From Kiritimatiellia bacterium (GTDB taxonomy: Bacteria; Verrucomicrobiota; Kiritimatiellia; RFP12; UBA1067): a stretch of DNA of 64,000 nucleotides. Numbering within the stretch: position 1 is the stretch's first letter; the number at the start of each line of letters is the position of its first letter. Shown piece by piece: positions 60,928 through 64,000 of the stretch. The translations under genes and the position numbers were made by a program. Location: NCBI GenBank assembly GCA_017514235.1, contig JAFWKK010000011.1:1-64000 (forward strand). Direction: 5' to 3'. The notes below the pieces were generated by a model. That model was given only the letters and a program-made list of their open reading frames with translations. It had not been told where the DNA came from and made no database searches.

Positions 60928-62403
60928 GTGAAATACAGAATCTTCATATCAAGCGTACAGCGGGAATTCGCACTGGAGCGAAGGGCGCTTGCGGACTATA
61001 TCCGCAGGGACGCGCTTTTTGGAAAGTTCTTTGAGGTATTTATATTTGAGGAAACTCCTGCCGCGAGTGTTTCTGCACAAAAGGTGTATCTTGATGAGGC
61101 GCGAAATTGTGATGTTTACCTCGGTCTCGTTGGCTTGAAATACGGTAATGAAGACAACAAAGGTGTTTCGCCTACAGAGCGCGAGTATGCAGCTGCTGCG
61201 GGTGCATCTCGGCATGTCCTTGTATTTGTTCGTGGCGGAGGCAACTCCGTCCGCGAACCTAAAGAAGAGGCGTTCCTCCGTAGGATAGAATCAGAAAGAG
61301 TGCGTAGGTCTTTCAGAACAATCCGAGACTTGCGAGCGACGCTGGCCGTGTCGCTTGTGCGGTTTCTTGAAGAGCAGGGGAAGATACAGACTGCGCCGTT
61401 TGATGCGTGCGTTGCAGTAGGGGCGAGGCTGTCAGATTTGAGTGTAAAGAAGATGCGCGACTTCGTGAAAACGGCGCGTGAAATCAGAGGATTCCGTCTG
61501 CCGGTAAATGTTTCTGCCAAGGACTTGCTTACGCATCTCAACCTGATTCGTGCAGATGGCGGGATAACGAACGCCGCGATTCTCCTATTCGGCAAGAACC
61601 CTCAGAGGTTCTTCATCAATTCTGAGGTGAAATGCGCACAGTTTTATGGTGTTCATGTCGAGAAGCCAATGGCTGACCATCAGATATATCAGGGCGATGT
61701 ATTTGAACTTGCGGATCAGGCGACTAGGTTTGTTATGACGCATGTATCCAATTGGGTTGGAACTAGAAGCGAGGGCACAAGCGTAATCGTTCCGACGAAG
61801 TACGAGCTTCCGTACGACGCTGTTAAAGAGGCCATAGTTAATGCTATATGCCATCGGGACTACACCAGTCATCAGAGTGTGCAAGTTATGCTGTTTGCCG
61901 ACAGGCTTGAGGTTTGGAATGCTGGACGGCTTCCAAAGGGCTTGACGGTTGCAGACTTGAAGCGGGCGCATTCCTCATTGCCGCCTAACGAGCTTTTGGC
62001 GCTTCCGATGTATCTCAAAGGAGCAATAGAGAAGACTGGCACGGGGACCGAAGACATGGTAAAGCAATGCCGCAACTGGGGCCTTGCTGATCCTGAATTC
62101 ACGGATGGCCCAGATTTCCGCATCGCCATTCGCCGTCGTACCAGTGTCGATGTCCCCGCAAATGTCCCCGCAAATGTCCCCGCAAATGTCCCCGCAAAAG
62201 GAGAGGCGGAGGCGTTCCTGCAATCGGTCAAAGAATCGCCTGGGTTAGGGACGGCTTTTCATGCGACTAAGCTTGGTAAGACACGGCGGACGATAAAACG
62301 TTATGCGGCTGCGTTATCTGATGTTGTTGAGTTCCGAGGAGGCACGAAGACCGGTGGGTATTTCGTGAAGGATCACAGGCAATCAAGGGAGCCTGATTCA
62401 TGA
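60928..62403 (+). CDS. DUF4062 domain fused to a RecG-like/AlbA-type ATP-binding protein
   Basis: 491 residues from GTG. About 1-95 is DUF4062 (YRIFISSVQREFALERRAL; NCDVYLGLVGLKYG), a TIR/STING-neighbouring fold often found in defence genes. About 170-410 is the ATP-binding region of the AlbA/RecG-like family (SAKDLLTHLNLIRADGGITN; KEAIVNAICHRDYTSHQSV; GAIEKTGTGTEDMVKQC). Four exact-like 12-bp repeats encode VPAN units at about 408-424, then a helical tail. It starts 12 nt after a separate promoter but lies only 32 nt from the triad. Its stop overlaps the helicase start in ATGA. Confidence 0.8.
   Translation: MKYRIFISSVQREFALERRALADYIRRDALFGKFFEVFIFEETPAASVSAQKVYLDEARNCDVYLGLVGLKYGNEDNKGVSPTEREYAAAAGASRHVLVFVRGGGNSVREPKEEAFLRRIESERVRRSFRTIRDLRATLAVSLVRFLEEQGKIQTAPFDACVAVGARLSDLSVKKMRDFVKTAREIRGFRLPVNVSAKDLLTHLNLIRADGGITNAAILLFGKNPQRFFINSEVKCAQFYGVHVEKPMADHQIYQGDVFELADQATRFVMTHVSNWVGTRSEGTSVIVPTKYELPYDAVKEAIVNAICHRDYTSHQSVQVMLFADRLEVWNAGRLPKGLTVADLKRAHSSLPPNELLALPMYLKGAIEKTGTGTEDMVKQCRNWGLADPEFTDGPDFRIAIRRRTSVDVPANVPANVPANVPAKGEAEAFLQSVKESPGLGTAFHATKLGKTRRTIKRYAAALSDVVEFRGGTKTGGYFVKDHRQSREPDS
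62149..62196 (+). repeat. four tandem 12-bp repeats encoding VPAN
   Basis: Units of the form AATGTCCCCGCA at 62149, 62161, 62173 and 62185 (the first begins GAT). They keep the frame of the ATPase gene and encode a linker; copy number is likely to vary between strains. Confidence 0.9.
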
Positions 62404-64000
62404 TTTGGTCTGGTGAGTATTTCAAGTGTCGCGACTGCGGGGAAATCTATCCCTACAGGGCGCCGCAATGCCCTTGTTGCGGAGGAGTTTGCGATAGAAT
62501 CGGATCATTCGTCAGGGAGGATTTCAGTGATTGGTCTCCGCATGATTCTGGTGCTGGTGTCGGAGATGTTGGGGGGCCATTAAAGCCTCTGGGCCGTGTG
62601 GCGCGATGGGCTCAGAAACTGCTTGATTTGTCTCTTGGCAATCGTCTTTTGAATCTTAAAGATTCAAAGAAGATAATTCCGCTGCTGTGCCCCAACATTG
62701 GTGCGCTTGAGGATAGCATAGCGGCAAACGAGGCGGTAGTCATCCAGTCGCTTTCTGGATTGCTGGGGGAGCAAAAGTACCAGGATTATCTGCGGGGGCA
62801 ATTGAGCTACAGTCCTGCGGATTTCAACACTAATCTTGAGAAGGAGCTTGGCAAGCACCATCTATGGACTAAGTTGTCGCCTCCTGAAACGCAGAAACGG
62901 CTGAAGGAATTGTACAGGCTTGCTAAGCTTGACTTGGAGGAGTCTGGCGTCAACACGCTTTTCCTTGCGCTGGGTTTCTTGGAATGGAATCTTGGGGAGA
63001 ATGACGAGCGCACTTATCGTTCGCCGATCCTGCTTGTGCCGATTAGATTTGAGCGACGTTCGATAACTGATGGCATACGGATGATGCGTCTTGACGACGA
63101 TACGGTTCTTAATGCGACCTTGGTGGAACTGTTGCGTTGTCAGTTTGGCATTACGGTTAATGGCATTGATCCACTTCCGCTTGACGCTTCGGGGGTGGAT
63201 GTTCCGCAGATCATGGATAGATTTCGCGATGTGGCGGCGCAGAAGAAAGGTTGGATGGTTTCTGAAGAGGCAATGGTCGGGCATTTCTCCTTCGGCAAGT
63301 TCGTGATGTGGAAAGACATGACATCGCGGATTGAGGCTTTCAAGGAGAACAAGCTTGTCGCACATCTTATCAGCGGTGGTGGAATGTACGATGACGGAGT
63401 CGAGGTGTTTCCCTCCGAAGAGGTCGCCAAGCACATAGATCCTGCTTTACTGTATTGTCCGATGAGTGCTGACTCATCGCAGTTAACGGCAGTCCTATAC
63501 TCCGCGATAGGCAAATCTTTTGTTTTGCACGGGCCTCCGGGAACGGGCAAATCCCAAACCATCACCAATATTATTGCGCATAATCTTGCAATAGGGCGCA
63601 AGGTCCTGTTCGTCTCTGAGAAGAAGGCTGCACTGGATGTGGTCCATAAACGGCTGTCGTCAATCGGGCTATCGCCGTTCTGCCTTGAACTGCATTCTAA
63701 CAAGACGGGTAAAGCCGAGGTGTTGGCTCAATTTGCGGCTGCCTTGAAAGTTGCCGACAGGGCGGAACCTGCGAATTGGGGCGCAACTGTCGATTCGATA
63801 AATCGGCTGAAAGGAGACCTTAACGGCTACGTCGATGCACTGCATTTTGTGTACCCTAACGGCAAATCCGCGTATGACTGCTTCTGCGTCCTCATGCACA
63901 GGGGCGCATCGCGTTTCGACGGATGCATAGATATAGATTGCAAGACGCAAACGTTGGAAGAATACAATGCACTTGAAGGTATCGTAGCCAATTATGCCAA
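62400..64000 (+). CDS. DUF4011-type superfamily 1 helicase (cut by window end)
   Basis: At least 533 residues; no stop before 64000. The ATG at 62400 overlaps the preceding stop. About 8-30 is a Cys4 zinc ribbon (CRDCG, then CPCCGG). From about 70 comes the DUF4011 region (KLLDLSLGNRLLNLKDSKK; FLALGFLEWNLGEND; PILLVPIRFE). Walker A HGPPGTGKSQTITN is at about 377-390, followed by LFVSEKKAALDVVHKRL, typical of SF1 DNA helicases. Full-length relatives often add a Vsr-like nuclease and DUF3320, which would lie beyond the window. It probably acts on DNA in anti-phage defence (inference). Confidence 0.85.
   Translation, partial: MIWSGEYFKCRDCGEIYPYRAPQCPCCGGVCDRIGSFVREDFSDWSPHDSGAGVGDVGGPLKPLGRVARWAQKLLDLSLGNRLLNLKDSKKIIPLLCPNIGALEDSIAANEAVVIQSLSGLLGEQKYQDYLRGQLSYSPADFNTNLEKELGKHHLWTKLSPPETQKRLKELYRLAKLDLEESGVNTLFLALGFLEWNLGENDERTYRSPILLVPIRFERRSITDGIRMMRLDDDTVLNATLVELLRCQFGITVNGIDPLPLDASGVDVPQIMDRFRDVAAQKKGWMVSEEAMVGHFSFGKFVMWKDMTSRIEAFKENKLVAHLISGGGMYDDGVEVFPSEEVAKHIDPALLYCPMSADSSQLTAVLYSAIGKSFVLHGPPGTGKSQTITNIIAHNLAIGRKVLFVSEKKAALDVVHKRLSSIGLSPFCLELHSNKTGKAEVLAQFAAALKVADRAEPANWGATVDSINRLKGDLNGYVDALHFVYPNGKSAYDCFCVLMHRGASRFDGCIDIDCKTQTLEEYNALEGIVANYA

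Noticed and set aside
62149-62196. Short tandem repeats that could suggest a CRISPR-like array
   Set aside because: Units are 12 bp without spacers and lie in frame within a gene; they encode a VPAN linker.

Overview
The window is 64 kb of a GC-rich bacterial chromosome, densely packed and mostly on the + strand. Secreted proteins with autotransporter-associated (PATR-type) strand repeats sit beside glycoside hydrolases of the GH2, GH42-like, GH39-like and DUF4838 types. There are GntR-HTH/periplasmic-binding-protein regulators, Tat-exported Gfo/Idh and sugar-isomerase-like proteins, and no SusC/SusD pair. This mix suggests a polysaccharide-degrading member of the Verrucomicrobiota (PVC group), most like Kiritimatiellae or Lentisphaeria. 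That placement is inference: no rRNA or ribosomal protein gene is present to anchor it.

Layout. 1-7.8 kb: PAS protein, RluA-type pseudouridine synthase, zinc dehydrogenase, LolD-type ATPase, phosphohexomutase, TPR lipoprotein, CvpA-like protein, ECF sigma factor and a membrane partner. 7.8-33.3 kb: a carbohydrate-utilisation region with six hydrolase-type genes, two large PATR-type secreted proteins, two GntR-type regulators and a truncated CE15 esterase remnant, interspersed with a UDP-sugar pyrophosphorylase, dapA, cysS and trxA. 33.3-43.9 kb: a SurA-N-like chaperone, PspC, a phosphodiesterase/methyltransferase/hemolysin III run, a Gld-like ABC exporter with DUF4340, an exported HAD phosphatase and argG. 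43.9-55.1 kb: grpE-dnaJ, tRNA-Leu(TAG), a PHP phosphoesterase and second phosphohexomutase on the - strand, a stand-alone AICAR transformylase, a hisB...hisA operon carrying two Tat-signal sugar enzymes, an MBL hydrolase, nagA and tRNA-Ser(GCT).

Directly 3' of tRNA-Ser the composition becomes visibly AT-richer and an accessory island begins (55.1 kb to the window end). It encodes a DUF4236 protein, a vWA (TerY-like) protein, a PP2C phosphatase, a Ser/Thr-type kinase with a zinc ribbon, a second vWA protein with a C-terminal zinc ribbon, a DUF4062-ATPase fusion, and the start of a DUF4011-type superfamily 1 helicase. The vWA-PP2C-kinase set matches the TerY-P triad, a family linked to anti-phage defence, and the helicase is of a type also found in defence islands. 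This is the best candidate for an exciting system in the window.

Across the window a nearly uniform extended -10 promoter, TGnTATAAT, is visible at 20 sites on both strands. At eight genes the start codon lies only 6-8 nt after the -10 box, so transcription should begin at or next to the start codon. These genes are predicted to give leaderless mRNAs. Several annotated-looking starts inside TATAATG are false for that reason, and starts were corrected here accordingly.
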